From Arbacia lixula (lineage: Eukaryota; Echinodermata; Echinoidea; Arbacioida; Arbaciidae): 64,000 nt of DNA. The first letter of the stretch is position 1; the number at the start of each line of letters is the position of its first letter. The position numbers and the translations under genes are program-made. Positions 25,901-40,900 of the stretch are shown here, one piece after another. The notes beneath the pieces were generated by a model. That model saw only the letters and a list, made by a program, of their open reading frames with translations. It ran no database searches and had not been told where the DNA came from. The DNA is taken from positions 25,037,735 to 25,101,734 of the forward strand of contig OZ022577.1 in the NCBI GenBank assembly GCA_963669155.1, in the 5' to 3' direction.

Positions 25901-28900
25901 AGAGGAAAGAAAGGGGGAGAGAGGAAAGAAAGAGAGAGGTGATATAAAATGCAGGGCATTCCTGTTAAACTTTCTTTTAATCTAAGAAATAATGAAAACA
26001 CCCATTTTGCTTTATTTCAAATATACTGTGTCATCTCAACATTGAAGAATTCTTCATGCCCTCACTGACTTTTTATAGTTAGTTTACAAGATTCTAGTAA
26101 TTACCAAAGATGTCTACATTAGACAAATAAAGGGATCTTGCATCATCAGTTATCTTAGATCTGTACTTATGTTGAAGTTCTTCTTTAACCCTATCTAGCC
26201 CAGGGGGGAAAACAGCCCCCCCCCCCTCGACATTTTTTGCGATAAATTTGTAATGCGAAAAGATCCGGCCACGACGTTTGATGACTTTTTTTCTCCAAGT
26301 CTCACGCAACTTTTAAGACCAAATTTGCGACGCAGGGGTACACGGTTCCGAAGTTATGTAACATTTTGTACATGCATGTCAGACCAAAAATTGATCCAAA
26401 AAGTGACTTTGAGCAAATCCAATGCAAATTCTGTATCTAGCCAAAATTCATAAATGTATCATTATTTTCATTTTTACTGATGAAAAACAATAGATTTCAT
26501 GTTATATGTGACTGAAATAGTGTTGCCAACCATTTCCTTCAAAAAACAATAAAAAACAAGAAAAAATTTGATATGGCCATTTTTTAAAATCCTAATTTGA
26601 TAATAATCCTAAGAAGAGTATCTGGACTGAAATCTAGCAGTTTTGGGACTATATTTAAAGATTTACAACCAAATCATGATTTGTATGCATTAATTAGCAT
26701 AATTATTTAATGAAAAATAAATAATTTGAATAATGTTGGTGTAATTGACAATTGAATTGTGGAGATTACGTCATCCGTGATGTACGTGCCAACCAACGGT
26801 CGAGATCTTGGCCCCCCCGGCCCCCCGGCCTATGCAATTTCAAAAAGGGTTAAGGTTTCAAATTATTCTGTTAAGCAATTTTAACTTTTTATTATCAATA
26901 AAACAACAAAAACCACTGCCATACCTTTCAGGTGAGTTTGAATCATCTTCCTCAGGTGGGTAGAATATTATCTCCTTATCCTGTCCCTCCTCCTCCTTCT
27001 CTTCCTCCTCTTCCTCCTCCTCTTCTTCCTCCTCTTCATCATTCCCCTCAATATCTTCCACAATACCATCCACCCCATTCTCTCCAGCCTCTGAATGGGC
27101 CATACCATTTGTCTTTGGGGTAGTGGGCAGGGTGGATGCCCTGAGGGAAGCTGGCGCACAGAATGGGGGGTCACTGCCCCTGGAAGTTGTCACGAAACCC
27201 TGTAAATGTCGAAACAAACAACATCAAATATAAAACAGTATTCGATACAAATAAGGTTATTTTAAGATGTCAATCAGAAATGTTTTTTCAAGGGAATGCC
27301 AAATGCTGTCTTTATAGGAAGGTGGTCACAAGGGCAGCTTTTATTGGACCCAAGAATCATGATTAATATGCCCACTCACCCAGTTTTGATGACACATCAT
27401 TGAGGACAGAGTTTTGTTTCGATATATGAAGAGCTTGTTTGCAAAAGGGGTTAGATCCACTTTAGACCATTCTGAGAAAATTTATTTTTTTGTTATTCTC
27501 CCATATTGCAATATTCTTATAAATTCTCATGATATCCTACCCTACCATGTGAACATAAAATTGGATATAAAAGAAATCTACCTGTCTTCAAATTTTTAAA
27601 ATATTTATTCAAAAAATTACCTTTGTGAATCTAGCCCCTTTTGCAAACAAACTGAAATGGATTTAACCACTCTCGAAAAAGAAGTGATTTTTCTATGCCA
27701 TTTTTGTTCACTTTTCAATGGGAATTTCAACTTTTCTTTGGTTTCATCTTATAGAGCTACTTCAAATTTATACATTGAGACAACAACAAAAAATCAGATT
27801 TGATGAAAAATGGATCTAATCCCTTCTGCAAATGAGCTCTTTATAGCTTACTTCTGTTGCTTCCTGCATCCCCTCCTCAGAAAGCAGCCCAAACTTCTGT
27901 GATGCGGGCATGAACTCCTCTCCACAGATCTTGGATATCTGGATGAAGGTGAAAATGATTCAGCCATTACTAGGACATTACATTACCAGTATATTTCATT
28001 TTAAATGTTCTTTGAATGTTTCCATGGTGAGAGTGTACTAATATAGTACACTATACACACATAGTAAATATCAATACTATTTAGAAAATCAATATCAATA
28101 CTATTTAGAAAATAGCAAAACTTTCGGTAACACCATGTGGTTGTATTCTTTTGGATAATTGGCCCACTTATGGGGTGAAGAAAGGAAATGAAAGTGAAAA
28201 GTGAAAAAAAAGGAGAGGTGAATTTTTATATTTTATAATACTTACACAAGACTATTTTTAGCTTTAGTTTTCAGTGTTTTAAAGCGAAAATAAATGGGAT
28301 GGAATGGAGGTAAAAGAATACAACCACATGGTGTTACCGAAAGTTTTGCTATTTTCTAAATAGTATTGATTAATATTTTATTTTATTTCACGTTCTATTC
28401 ATCTAGGTTAGTCCTATCAGTGAGAACTACTGTTCCAAGGAGCCCTGAGAAAAAATCACCTACTATTTGTGAAAAATACCAGAAAGGCTATATAAATACC
28501 CTCCTGGCCAGGGAGTGCCAAAATGAAAGAAAAGCAGGCAGCCAAATCCACACTCCTCATTAGCAGCCAGTGTGTGGAAATAGTTCTTTAATGATATGGT
28601 ATAACAAAATGCACAATAGTTACAATGATACAATGAATACAAAGTTGAATAACGATAAAGAATATGGTTACTCTATACATAATCAAAAATGATCTTTTGG
28701 AGTTTGTGCGTGGCACCCTCCTCCCCCTCCCAATAACGCAGTGAATATCAAGTCATTAAAAATGATGAGGGCAGTTGGAAACCTCGATGAGCCAGAGTGG
28801 CAGCTGACTTCTAATTGTGATGATTATATTCAGTCAGGTATATTACAAATATGACTGATCAACACAAGCAAAAATACTCAGTCTACAATTCCAAAGGTAT

Positions 28901-31900
28901 CATATTTCATTCACATTACAAGTTTATATACTATAGAAGTAGGAGACATTTGAGATGAGCAACTTATTCCTGCGAAAGAAAAAGAGCTCAAAAACAATAT
29001 GTGTTTCATAATATGTTGCCTGAGATGGGGTTAAGATGACTGTCTCTATATTTCTTACTATGATTTATATAATACTTCGCAAAAGCTGCTAAAATGTTTA
29101 CCAGTTAAGATGTTTCAATGGCTGAGCCTGATATTTGAAAGATCCTAATTACAGATTGTCTTTCACCTTTGAAAAAAAGGGGTTTCTGACAAATCAAACA
29201 CTTTGAGATTCTTCTAGCTTACCTCTTCAGCATCCATCCCAGCAAAAGGACCCTAAAGAATAAGAAAGCAAGAGGAGGAGGAAAGGAAAAAAAAACACAT
29301 GAAAACACAGGGAACAACTTGTAGATGCTGTAAAATAAAACACAAACAACATACAAGTGTCACTTACCATGACTAGTTGATTATGGAACATATTATTATT
29401 ACCTCCTTTATTATATTACCATCATTAAAATATTAATCATACTTCCATTAGAACCAGGTTATATAAGCAATTTGTTAATCAAGTCCATCATATAAATGAC
29501 TAAGTGCAAAGATATATACATGTATGTACAATCGGGACAAAAAAAAAATATGCACTTTCCTTATATGTTCATGATAGCCATATGGTCTAGTACATAAATT
29601 TCACACTGGCTTCTAAAGTTATTCAAATATGATGCATTTCACCATAGAAATCATTGAATGTCAATGAATGATGGATTTGAAAAAAAGTCCATAGTGATAT
29701 TATCAAAAGTCAGTTGACAGCTTGAAATTGTATGTCATAAAGTGCAGTAACGCTTTCTCACCAATATGCAAATTTGGGATTAAACACATTCCAGATTTGA
29801 ATTGAATCATTATTCTATAACATTTATTTCCATAAATACATAATAATGTTGATAACAGACACACAACAAAGTAATTAATTGAGTGTGTGTCTAGCCACAT
29901 TACTGGAATATGAATAGCTATGATGACTGTTCTTTGTGATGACATTATGTATGGGATGAGTGTTCCGTTATGTACATAAAGATGACACATGCAAATATAG
30001 AAAGTGGAAGAGTTGATATTAGAATGCAGAGTGAAGGCACATATAAACCCTAATTCTCCCAGGGTACATGTATTTCAAATCTGATACCCTCACGGTAGGT
30101 CCGAGCGCCATAAATTTGGTATCAAAATGTGCGGGAAGGATCAGAGAAAAAAGTCACAAAGTTTCGCTTTGAAATATTGAGGCACTAGAAAGTACCGACA
30201 AACATTTGACTCCTCCCGGGAATATTAGGGTTAATAGAATAACAATCAGAAGTGGTCATAATTCAGGATCGTCTGATGTACCATTACATCAATGTATATG
30301 CCAAAAGGCAAGGAGGGAGTAGTAGTGATGGGTGTTTTTTTTGTTGTTGTTCAGGTTATGAATTCTGTAAGTTCCATCAATGTATTACTTTATCTCTAAC
30401 ATAAATATTTGGTTTGGGTTATAGTTAGTATGCTATGCCTATTCCTCCATGAAGAAGAAAAACACACCCATTTTTTCAATCATATCATACACCTTGTATC
30501 ACTTCTAATCCATCCCTTACAGGTTAAACATTGACAAGAGTGAACATATTGGTCATCTCAATGCTATGTAATATGAAACACACATCAATGGTGCTGGCAA
30601 AATAACAATATAGGTACCTTGATGAAACAAACTAAAAAATGTATATTATGCACAATATGCAGAAATTACAGGTTGGATATAATGAAAACTGACATACAGG
30701 TGTACATTCAAGGTACAGAATTGAAGTTTGCAAAGTTAGAGAAAATCACTTCAAACGACTTGCTATACTCAATATATATGATGTTAGTACACACAACGAT
30801 CAAAGTTCAGAGAAAGACACAACTTGTACACCAAAGTTAGGATAAAGCATACAGAAAATACTTGGAATATATTCATGTGCTGAGTGAACAGGCGTAAATT
30901 GTATTTGAGAACAGGGAAGTAATCTTCAGATTGCAAGCAGAGCATTCTGCTTGTAACATTGAGACTGATACTCTCTCTTTCTGTTTACAGTTTGTTGCAA
31001 AAATAACTATTCTCAGCACATCTTTTCTCTCTCTTTTCTGTTTCTTCATTTTATTACTAGTTTGTGACTAATTTTTGGATAGCTCATTTCACTTATTTAT
31101 GTATTAAAAGATTGGACACATAGAAATTTCATGACAAAAAATGTAGAAATGTACTTTCCATGTGATATCGATGTAAAAAGATGGATAACAAACAATGCTT
31201 TGTACAATGTTCAGATATTTGATGTGCTACTTACATCTACATGTACCTCTTTATAATTATCCTGAGGATTCATTGATGATAGAATAAACACAAACTCAAT
31301 ATTACAGAAACATTCCTCATGGTCCCATGTAAGCACAATGACAGGTGTGTTTGTACCCAAGTTATCACATTCAACATTTACCCAGCACACCCAAGAATAA
31401 TAGTGGATCAACCATTTCTGCAACCTAACAGTACTTGCCATTTTAGATTGAAGCAACATTTTCAGCTTTTTGTTCTTGGGGTTTGAAAATGAAGGAGGTA
31501 AAGTGAGGAGGAGGAGGAGGAGGAGGAGGAGGAGGAGGAGGAGGAGGAGGAGGAGGAGGAGGAGGAGGAGGAGGAAGAAGAAGAAGAAGAAAAGAATGAA
31601 ATGAAGGAAACAGATGAGAAGGAATAGAAAGAGGAGCAAAAAGGGCAAATGAGGAAGAAGGAATAGAATGAGGAATATAAATAATGAAGTGGGAAGGTAG
31701 GATGACCATAAAAAAGAAGCGACAGGAGCAGCAAGATTAATTCAAGAAAAAAAAAAAAGAACGAGAGAAAAGGAAGAAAAAACAAAGGGGTGTACAAGAA
31801 AAATACACATAACAAGGGACAAGTGGAAGAAGAAGGGGTTAAGAGAGGTAAAGAAAAAGTAAATCAAGGGCATGAAAAAGGCAACAAAGGAGAGGAAGAA

Positions 31901-34900
31901 CATTTTTAAATAAAAGGGAAAGAAATGAAAGAGGGGGGAAAGAACATTAAAATATAAAATCAAATCAGTGAATAAAGCCAATCCTGAAAGTCTATGTGTG
32001 TTCAAAATGTAATATGACAAATAAAACCAAGCCTCACATATGAATTCCTCTCCTTCGCATTAAGCATGTACATGTATTAAGAATCTGAAATCAAAACATC
32101 CCCAATTTCTGGAATCCACATTTCAGGGATATTTATGTGAGAGAATAATTACTGTGGTAAATTTAGCATGTTTTCATGAGTATTATTAGGAACTGCAAAG
32201 CAGGGAGCTAAGAAGTGAAGACAGAATTGTGCAGAGATATTGACAAGTACAAAGCAAGAATCTATGATTATAAACACTGATAGAAGATTGCACACTGTGT
32301 GGACTCTCAGTGTACCCACATTTATAGTCAGTGACTGCAGCATCAAACGTTTCTTCTGATTATAGCGTGGAGGAAAGAGGGTATGAGAGCAGTTCAGAGT
32401 TTTGAAGTTTGGGGAAAAGCGAGGAAGCAACACACAAATCAAGGAGGGGGTAAAATGCTATTTATACCTCAGAGTACACCCCGATGGCAACAAAAGCCTT
32501 TTTCTCCTTTCGGGAGGAAAGAAAGAATAATGCTATATATTAAAGAATCAAGTAATGTGCATAAATATAGAATAATAAGTCACCAGATGTTATCATTTGA
32601 TTTATGATAGGAATTATAATGAATGACCCATAACTTATATTTAATGATGATATCATCAATTCCTGACACCTAAATAAAATATATATTCTAGATACCAAAC
32701 CATCTGTGCATGCCCTGTTAGGTTAGGTGTTGGAAGCTTATGCATAAATCACAACAAATTTTGTAAAAAATAAAATACAAGTTGAGGACGGGGCAGAGGT
32801 GGGAAGGGGAAGGGAGCACAAACGTTTATTAAATGACAACAATTTGGGGCTGGATCTCATTTTCCATACATTAAGTTTGCTTCTGTTTAAAATGACTAAT
32901 TCATGCACTATGCTACAATTCAGTCAAAATTCTTCTCCCAAGACGTTCATAATTTGTGTCATTTTCATTTATAATTTCAACTTTACAAATAGTACCTAAC
33001 TAAAATTATTAATATTACATCTACGGTTAGATGTCAAACAAAATTATACCAAAAAAACAGAAGATGAGCTTCAAATTAAACCAAACTAAAAAGCTATGTG
33101 CAAATAAATCATAGCATCAAAACTAATCACCCTGACAACGGTTATACTTGTCCAAACATACTTACAAACATGGTCCATACACTCCACCACAACCAGTGTT
33201 AGACACCGCGCATGTGTGTGTGTGAGTGTGAGAGAGGAAGCGCAACCATGCTATGCCCGTCTGTGGTAGTACATGGGTTAAATCCATGGAGCCGTTACGG
33301 TCTCTAGACCCTGGGTATTAGATAAGTCATGGAGCTGGACAGTGCAATCATGCTATGTGACGAGGATGCCCGATAGATGATCTGTTTTTACACCGAGAGA
33401 GAATCTGAAAGAGAGGTACTTACTTGAGTACGAGTAGCAAAAGGTCTTACTTGCTCTAACAAGACGTCCGGCTCAACGGTGTAGCGCCTTCGCTCTGGAA
33501 AGTTCAAGAATCAAATCAGAGACGTGGCTAAGTTACTCAATGCTTAAGACCCATAAAGAGGCTAATGTCATATCTGCATTAGCAATATTGTTCGTGCATC
33601 ATATATTCTACACATTAATACATTACTTACACTTATGTGTGATTAACACATATTTATCAGTGTAGTAGTCAAGTCCTCCCATTTCAAGGCCCAAACTGCA
33701 ATGAATCAACATTCTGCCAATTGTTTCACAAAGTGAATCAAAGTCGATTCTGAGTTGGAAGACTGCGCAAAATGGTCTCAAGTCCAGCACTGACATAATT
33801 TAGATACAATCATTCCATTGTCGTGGGATTTTTTTCACTTTTGACATAACAGAGATTTAAATTCACATACAGATGATAATCACTGGAGAAATAGGATATA
33901 AATGGAAATGAAATGCAGAGATGAAGTATACATCATACATTGAGAATGACACGTAGATGGAAATTAGACTGTCAAGTCACAATTTAAGGAAGAATTTCTA
34001 ACTGGTGTGCAGTTTATGTAGTATATTTCCAATGTGGAACATACTAGCAGAAAGAACAAGACTTGACCCCCAAAAAGTAAGCAACCGTGATTGTGCATGA
34101 CACAATGTTAACGTTGAATTAGGAATTATGATCTAACAACACAGAACTTGAATGAACTGCATGCTTAGAAGCAAAGTAATAACATGTCATGTAGTATGGA
34201 TTTTTAAGAATGAAGAACCCAAATGGGAGTGAAAAAAATACACACTCTATATTGAAGATAGTCGAATTGAAAGAAAACAATACGAATGACAAAAGCATTT
34301 GCTACAATTACTCACCAATCAACTTTCCTTTAGAATGATTCAAAGGCACAATCCATGTCTTAAATTTCTATTAACTATGTTTCTTGAAAGCTTTTTTCAA
34401 AATAAATTCCAAGTAATCCCTTCCATGTGATATGCACACTAATGTATAACACAGACTCTGTGAGAGTGCAAAGTTCTGCAAATTGGCAATACTGCCTTTG
34501 CTCTGTGTCATACAGCTCCTCTCCTCCGTAGAATCTGTTGTGATGTGAAGACGTATGGAAGATAGCAAAACTACCCTTTCCCTTTTCTTCCTCTTCGTAA
34601 ACTTTTTATTTGTCATCTCTGATCATAGCAGATAAGCTTAGTCATTGTGCTTGGGTAGGATGCACCATCATACAGATGACCACAGAAAAAAAAGTACAAA
34701 TTTGTTTGTGGGGGTGACTTTGCAATTGAGTTATCATGATTCACACACCGTTGACTTTTGCTTTGCAAATACACCCTATGAAGACACTTTTCACAGGGGC
34801 TATTTGGTCACTTGCAGGGGTACATCACCTGAAGTCCCCATTTAATGTTTTCACTGAAGATGAAAGCAACATTAAAGTTCTCATACTGACATACTCCCAA

Positions 34901-37900
34901 TACGCTTGTATATCATAGTTCTTATATAATGTAAAGCAGCCACAAGGTGGTATGAAATGGCAGAGGCACAATGAACCCCAAATGGTTCCTTTTCACACCA
35001 TGATCTTAAATCTAGCCTGATAGATAAAGTAACACTGGGATCACTCACCAGATCCAAAGAAGCCACCTGGGGGGTGTTTCACCAAGCTGTTCTTAAATTA
35101 CAAACGACTTTACAAAGGACTGGTGATCCCTTCTTGTGCTAAATCAGATTATCAATGAACAAAGTGTGGTATTGCATTTAGCACAAGAAGGAATCACCAG
35201 TCGTTCGTAACCTACGAACAGCTTGGTGAAACACCCGCCAGGTCATATACCCTAGCTGTCAAAATGAACACCCTAGGGTTCCTTCAAACACTACAATCTT
35301 TTGATATTCTGGTGAAGCCTGCACACATGTTTCAGTCAGAACATAAAGCAGCCATCAGTTGTAGGGTTCATCATAACACTATAATCTCAATCTAGCATGA
35401 TGGATGCAATTCCTGGGGTGTTTCACCAAAATGTGTGTTAGCTACACAAGACTTTACACATGACTGGTGACCAGTTTTTGGGTGCCAAATCAGATTCTCA
35501 ATCATTTTGATTTCCATCAGCTAAAGTTGAAATCTGATCTTTGTAGATTAAAATTCTTCATGTTAACAAACATCTGAATACAAAGTCAAATTTGATTAGG
35601 ATTGTAGGAAATTCACTCCCACTCTGTTAAAACAGGAGATTGGGACATCTCATTTAGCCCAAGAATGAGTCACCAGTTGCCTGCCCTAGTTTGACAAAAG
35701 GAAGAAACTAACAAATGAGACTTTTCTAGTAAATGAGCAAAATGTATCTTTCACTTGCATTGAATTCAGTGCAAAACTACATTATGTTAAATTGAATGTC
35801 TCGCAGCAAGAGGAGTATTTCTTTTCCAAATTGTGTCTGTATGTGGGGAATGCTGGGTACAATTTATGAGTATCAATAACTCAAATTTGAGGGATTTGTC
35901 ACTTGCTTCCTTTTGTCAAAGTAGGGCAGTTGTGCCATACAGTTGTGCGTAACTTATCTTAGTGAAACAGGGGCCTGTCTCACCTGATCCGAAGCAGTCC
36001 TCCAGGCGTAGCTCGATGCTCTGGTTGAGTTCCTCCAGCTGAGACTTGACCTTGAGGCCCCCACCGGGGATGTTCTGGGCCCAGCGCCCTCGCGGGTGGG
36101 TGGGGCTGCTGTACTTGGACGGGCTCGGGACATCCGGCAAATCCTCTCCCTGCGGATAGTACCAAAAAGAACCATGGTGAGTGAGTGCAGATAGTGCAGA
36201 AAGCACCATAGAGTAGAGGACATGAATCATGACAAGATGATTGATGATATGCAATAACTGCTGTACTCAGTTTGGGCAGAGTATTTCCAGTACATACTCT
36301 CTTTACAGATAGTACCAAAAGGAACTGTAGAGAGTGCAGATAGTGAAAATACCATAGGAATACTCAATGTATAGTGCTAGTAGAACAAGAAATGCATTAG
36401 TCATAAACATGTAAATATGAATATACAAACCATCCTGTAATTTGGTTATGATTATGTCCTAAATATTCTCTCCATGGTAACAAAAATATCAAACAAAAAT
36501 CAATGGGAATATGCCAAGAGTACTACGAAAGAATGAAGGGATGTTACAAAAATACAACATGCTGGGCTTTTAACAACTCCTACTGCTGGGCCTTGTCTTG
36601 CGATTCATGGCACCTTGCTTTAAGATTGATATCAGTCTTATGTCTGTACATTAGAGACAAGGGACTTGGGCTTGTGGTTGATTAAGACAAATTGCAACTC
36701 TTTATGAGACAAAGTCTTGATTAGTTCCATGTTTCTTTGCAAAAATTTTTTGTATCTTAAATCTCTCATCTATCACAATACATGACTGATACAGAATATG
36801 GTTACCTGGTTGACCTGCTTCTGAGCCCACGATGGAAGAAGCCCAGTCGCAAAGTTGCATTCTTCTGGGGTGGAATCTACAAGAAAAACATGGACAAATA
36901 TGGTATGAAACTTATTACGTAAAGAGACACAAGTAATACATCCAGTTTCATTAAATTGAAAGTGGTTGTTCGTAAGAAATATTCATCAAAGAGTAGGATT
37001 TCATTCACCATACAACTCATGCACAGTTGTTCCAAGTTAGTAATGCTTTCAACCAATTACATGTATGTCTATCAGTCAGTTTGTTACATAGAACTAGATA
37101 CACTGAACTAGATACCCCTTGCTGACAAACACTTGTTCTTGAAGTTGTGTTTGTTGATGGACGCGGTGGCATTTTCACATTTGCTCATGAGCGTTGTAAT
37201 GCAAAACTCGTATTACTATCGCTCCAACTGTCTGCCCCGAGAGTGAGATGAGACCCGCCCGTCCGTCCATCCTACCTTCGTCTGGTTGCCCATCGTCATT
37301 CTCATCCTCCGTGTCTGGCTGTGACTGCATGGCCGGCTGGAAGTCTGGCGCTCTCTGCTGCTGGGCCTGCCACGCGTTGGTCACATGACCAGGCTGCTGG
37401 CTCGGAGCGGCCTCTGGAGGTACTACGTAGGTTCCCCTCCTGGGAAGACACGTGTTTAATTGGTGTACAAAAAAGTAAAGCAGTCAATAAAACAAAAGTT
37501 ACATAATTATGTAATACACATATTCTGGTCATCTGTTATAAATTCTTCAACTTAAATTCTCTTCTCTATACTTATCCTCAAATATCATTATTTGGGTTAA
37601 CCTTCTAATAAGCTTTCTAACTGATTGTGTGCATGAAACTCAATACAAAATTTAAAAAAAAATAGATATCTTAAGCTGCAAAGAACAGAAATTCTATAAC
37701 AGATGAGGTGCACAGATAATGACGATAAAGAAACTCGACTCTTTATTTCAGCTTGGATTAGAAAAATCCAAACACCTAGGAGCCGAGAAGCCAGCTAGCT
37801 AAGGGTTAAAGTTCAATGATTCCTTTACGAGTCGTGGCATCCATACCTGAGCATGTTGTACTCAGGTGGCGGCTGCACAACCTTCTCTCCCATCTCCTTC

Positions 37901-40900
37901 AGGCGCTCCTTCATATTGTGTGTCAGCTCCCACGGTAGCTTCCAAATGAAGATGCACCTATCAAAATGCAAATATTTGCCTGGTCAAAATATCGCTTTTA
38001 AATATTAAAATCACTCATCCAAATTTTTAAAAAGCAGGAAGTATGGAATGCACAAGTAACATTCCAAAGTCAAACTTTGTTTTGAAAACAAACTTGTTTA
38101 TAGACTACATTCATTTTGGAAAGAAGATGACTCAGGGTGCTGATGTATCAGTGCAGATTATGCTATCAAGCTCATTGCGTGTGAGTGTCGTGGTCAGACA
38201 GGTATATTAATACCCAAGTTAGCCAAATAAAATATGCACTTGCTCAAACTGCAATGGAGAAAAATCTTGGCCAGAATGACACTTGGTTTTGATCATGTGA
38301 GCCTCCATGTTGGCTAGGACAATTTCTAGTCAAGAATCTATTGTCAGAACAACTGTGCTTCAGCTCAACATCTGCTTCAGATAATGAATGCTCCCACCAA
38401 CTCTAAGAAAAGGAGGTTATCATGTAAAGCGATTAAGTCATGAAGTATTCCTGAGAAAAAAAACGGGAAGGGGAATGATAATTCAACAGACAATTCATTC
38501 ATGCACATAAATCAACAAAAATACTGCAGTAGCTACAGTACATATACATAGATCTTCCCTGATGTCTTACACAAGATTTAGAAAATAAAAATTATCCTCC
38601 TTACCCATCTCCAGATACTGAAATCAGCTGCTTGCAGTCATTAGTGAACTTGAGTCCTGTCACAAGTTCTACAGAATACATTAGAAAAAAGGTGTTTTTT
38701 TTTTTTTTTTTTACATGAGTGTACATTGCTAGTAATATCTTAAAAGACACCTTGAAAATAATTGTTTTATTGAAGAATCTAATAGAATGTCACTGGCCCC
38801 AAGCCCTATTATTTCATAAGCAATATAGATTTTAATCTTCTACAAAATAAATGTCATTTGTTATCTGTGAAAAAAGTGGTCATCCATGTGAAATTCAAAT
38901 CAAAGAAGAAAGATCCCATCACCCAGGCTCAGCAATGATCATACAACCGAGCCAAGAGTCGTATGAAGCTCAACTTTCGAGCTGTTATAGGTTATTTGAT
39001 TTTGTAGGAAATCCAATCCAATCTTCCTCTCATTCAAGAGAGATGAAACATAACAAGAGAATAAATAAGGCCTGATGATACTTTATCACTACAGAAAATA
39101 CAGTCAACAAATACCCGATAAGCTACATGTATTTCAAGGTGATGTGGTTTACAGGCAGATAAAAGTGTTATTCATGTGTTGACCTTGGGATCTGCAAGTT
39201 CTATCTATTCTTATACTATTTGTGATATATTCTTTAATGCCTCTTCTGTTGTTTAGTTATTATTTTGAATTGCACTAAAGTCCACAATGATTTTCTTTTC
39301 ATGTTTTTTTATGGATGAATAAGGACTGAATCTGAATTTGATCGAACTGTCCAAAGTTTTATTTCTCATTGAAGGCCGGTCTTCATACCTGAATGGCCAG
39401 TCATGGTAGCCACACACTCCCCAGAGTAGAAGTCATAGATGGACACGCTCTTGTCAGAGCAGCTGGTGGCTGCGTAGATACCGGAGGGGTCTAACTCCAC
39501 CCTAATCAGGGTCCCCTCGTCGCTCGGTGCACCCTTGTACGTCCTCTTCAGCTTCCCGCTGGCGATGTTGTAGATTCTGTAGGGCAAAAGCCAATAATGA
39601 ATAAGTTGATTATTACACAAGTACCTGTCTACCAACCTACCTACCAAACCACCCATCCAAATTGGATAATTAACACTTCTACACTACATTTGCAGAAAGT
39701 TCATTGACCTTTGACTTCAGTTTGCTTTGACCACAGTTTTGTGCACACTTCATTTGTTTCATAAATTACATACAGGTACCAAATTTGGAGGAGATCCATT
39801 GAGCAGTCTTCAAGATATTGCACAGAAGGTTTTGGGACAAACATTTGGGTGCCATTTCTTACAAAGTTCATTGGCCTTTGATCTTGATCTTGACCCCAAT
39901 TTTACAGTTAATTGGTTTCATGAATTACACACAGGTATCAAGTTTGAAGCAAATCAGTTGTTGTAGTTCTCAGGATATTTTGTAATCGTATTACGTGCTC
40001 CAAACAGACTGACGGACGTACACCCCAATTACATTAATGCATAGAATTGTGAGGCCATACCTGAGATTCCTATCCTGACACGCCGTTGTGATGAACTTCT
40101 GTGTGGGGTCGACGGCCAGGTCGTAGAGCGTGGTCTTGTTGACGACGTGGTGGTTGCGCACAAACTGCAGGTCTGGGTTGTAGACTGCTACCCTGAACAT
40201 GAGGGCCTTGTCTGCTCCACAGCTGATCATCTGTAGTTGCTCTCCGTGCCCTGGGCCGCAAACAACAAGAACAAAAGTCAGGAATGTGATTACATAACTG
40301 CAATTAACGTCCAATTTTCAATTTGTTGTCCAATTAGAATATTATCTATACACTGTAGGTGCCTGAACAAGTTTTTAAATGTTGAACACTGGATTAAAAT
40401 ACATAGTAACTTATAATGTTATTGATAAAAAAAAAAGCAAACTTAACTGACAATTCTCCACACCTCAGTAAAGGAAGAGTCGTCCCATGATGCACCGCGC
40501 AGCCACACTAGGATTTTGTTTGCAGTCATGTCCAATTCCCTTCTAGGGAACTAGTGTATGAGACCAGGGCCCTGTTGCATAAAACTTACCAGTGATGGTA
40601 ACTTTGCCTCTAATGTCAACTTCTATGGAAACATTGAATTTGATTGGCTGTTGAGCGATGTTACCATGGTAGTTACCATTAATTGTAACTTTAAGGCAAC
40701 GGGGCCCTGAAGTAGACATGACTGCAAACAAACTCCGGAAAATGGTGAGCGATGCATTATGGGACTAATTACCACGATATACAATATGGAGAATTAAAGA
40801 CGAAAAAAAAATTCTAAGGAAATGTGAGCTCACTGTTGAACTTGACGGAGGTGATGGAGGAGGAGTGGTCATCAAGCGTCTGGACCAGGGAGCAGTTCTT

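Larger units (their letters stand above)
33495..35983. other. Intron with nested MITEs
   Basis: Plain AT-rich DNA to about 35069, then a cluster of MITEs (35070-35238, 35413-35974 with an inner element at 35680-35928) that reaches to ten bases from the donor of the next exon. Confidence 0.7.

Noticed and set aside
25563-25985. Ser/Leu/Pro and Arg/Glu/Gly-rich open frames
   Set aside because: Purely compositional, from the GA-rich tract.
31211-31815. Poly-Leu, poly-Pro and poly-Ser open frames
   Set aside because: Three readings of the same (GGA)n microsatellite.
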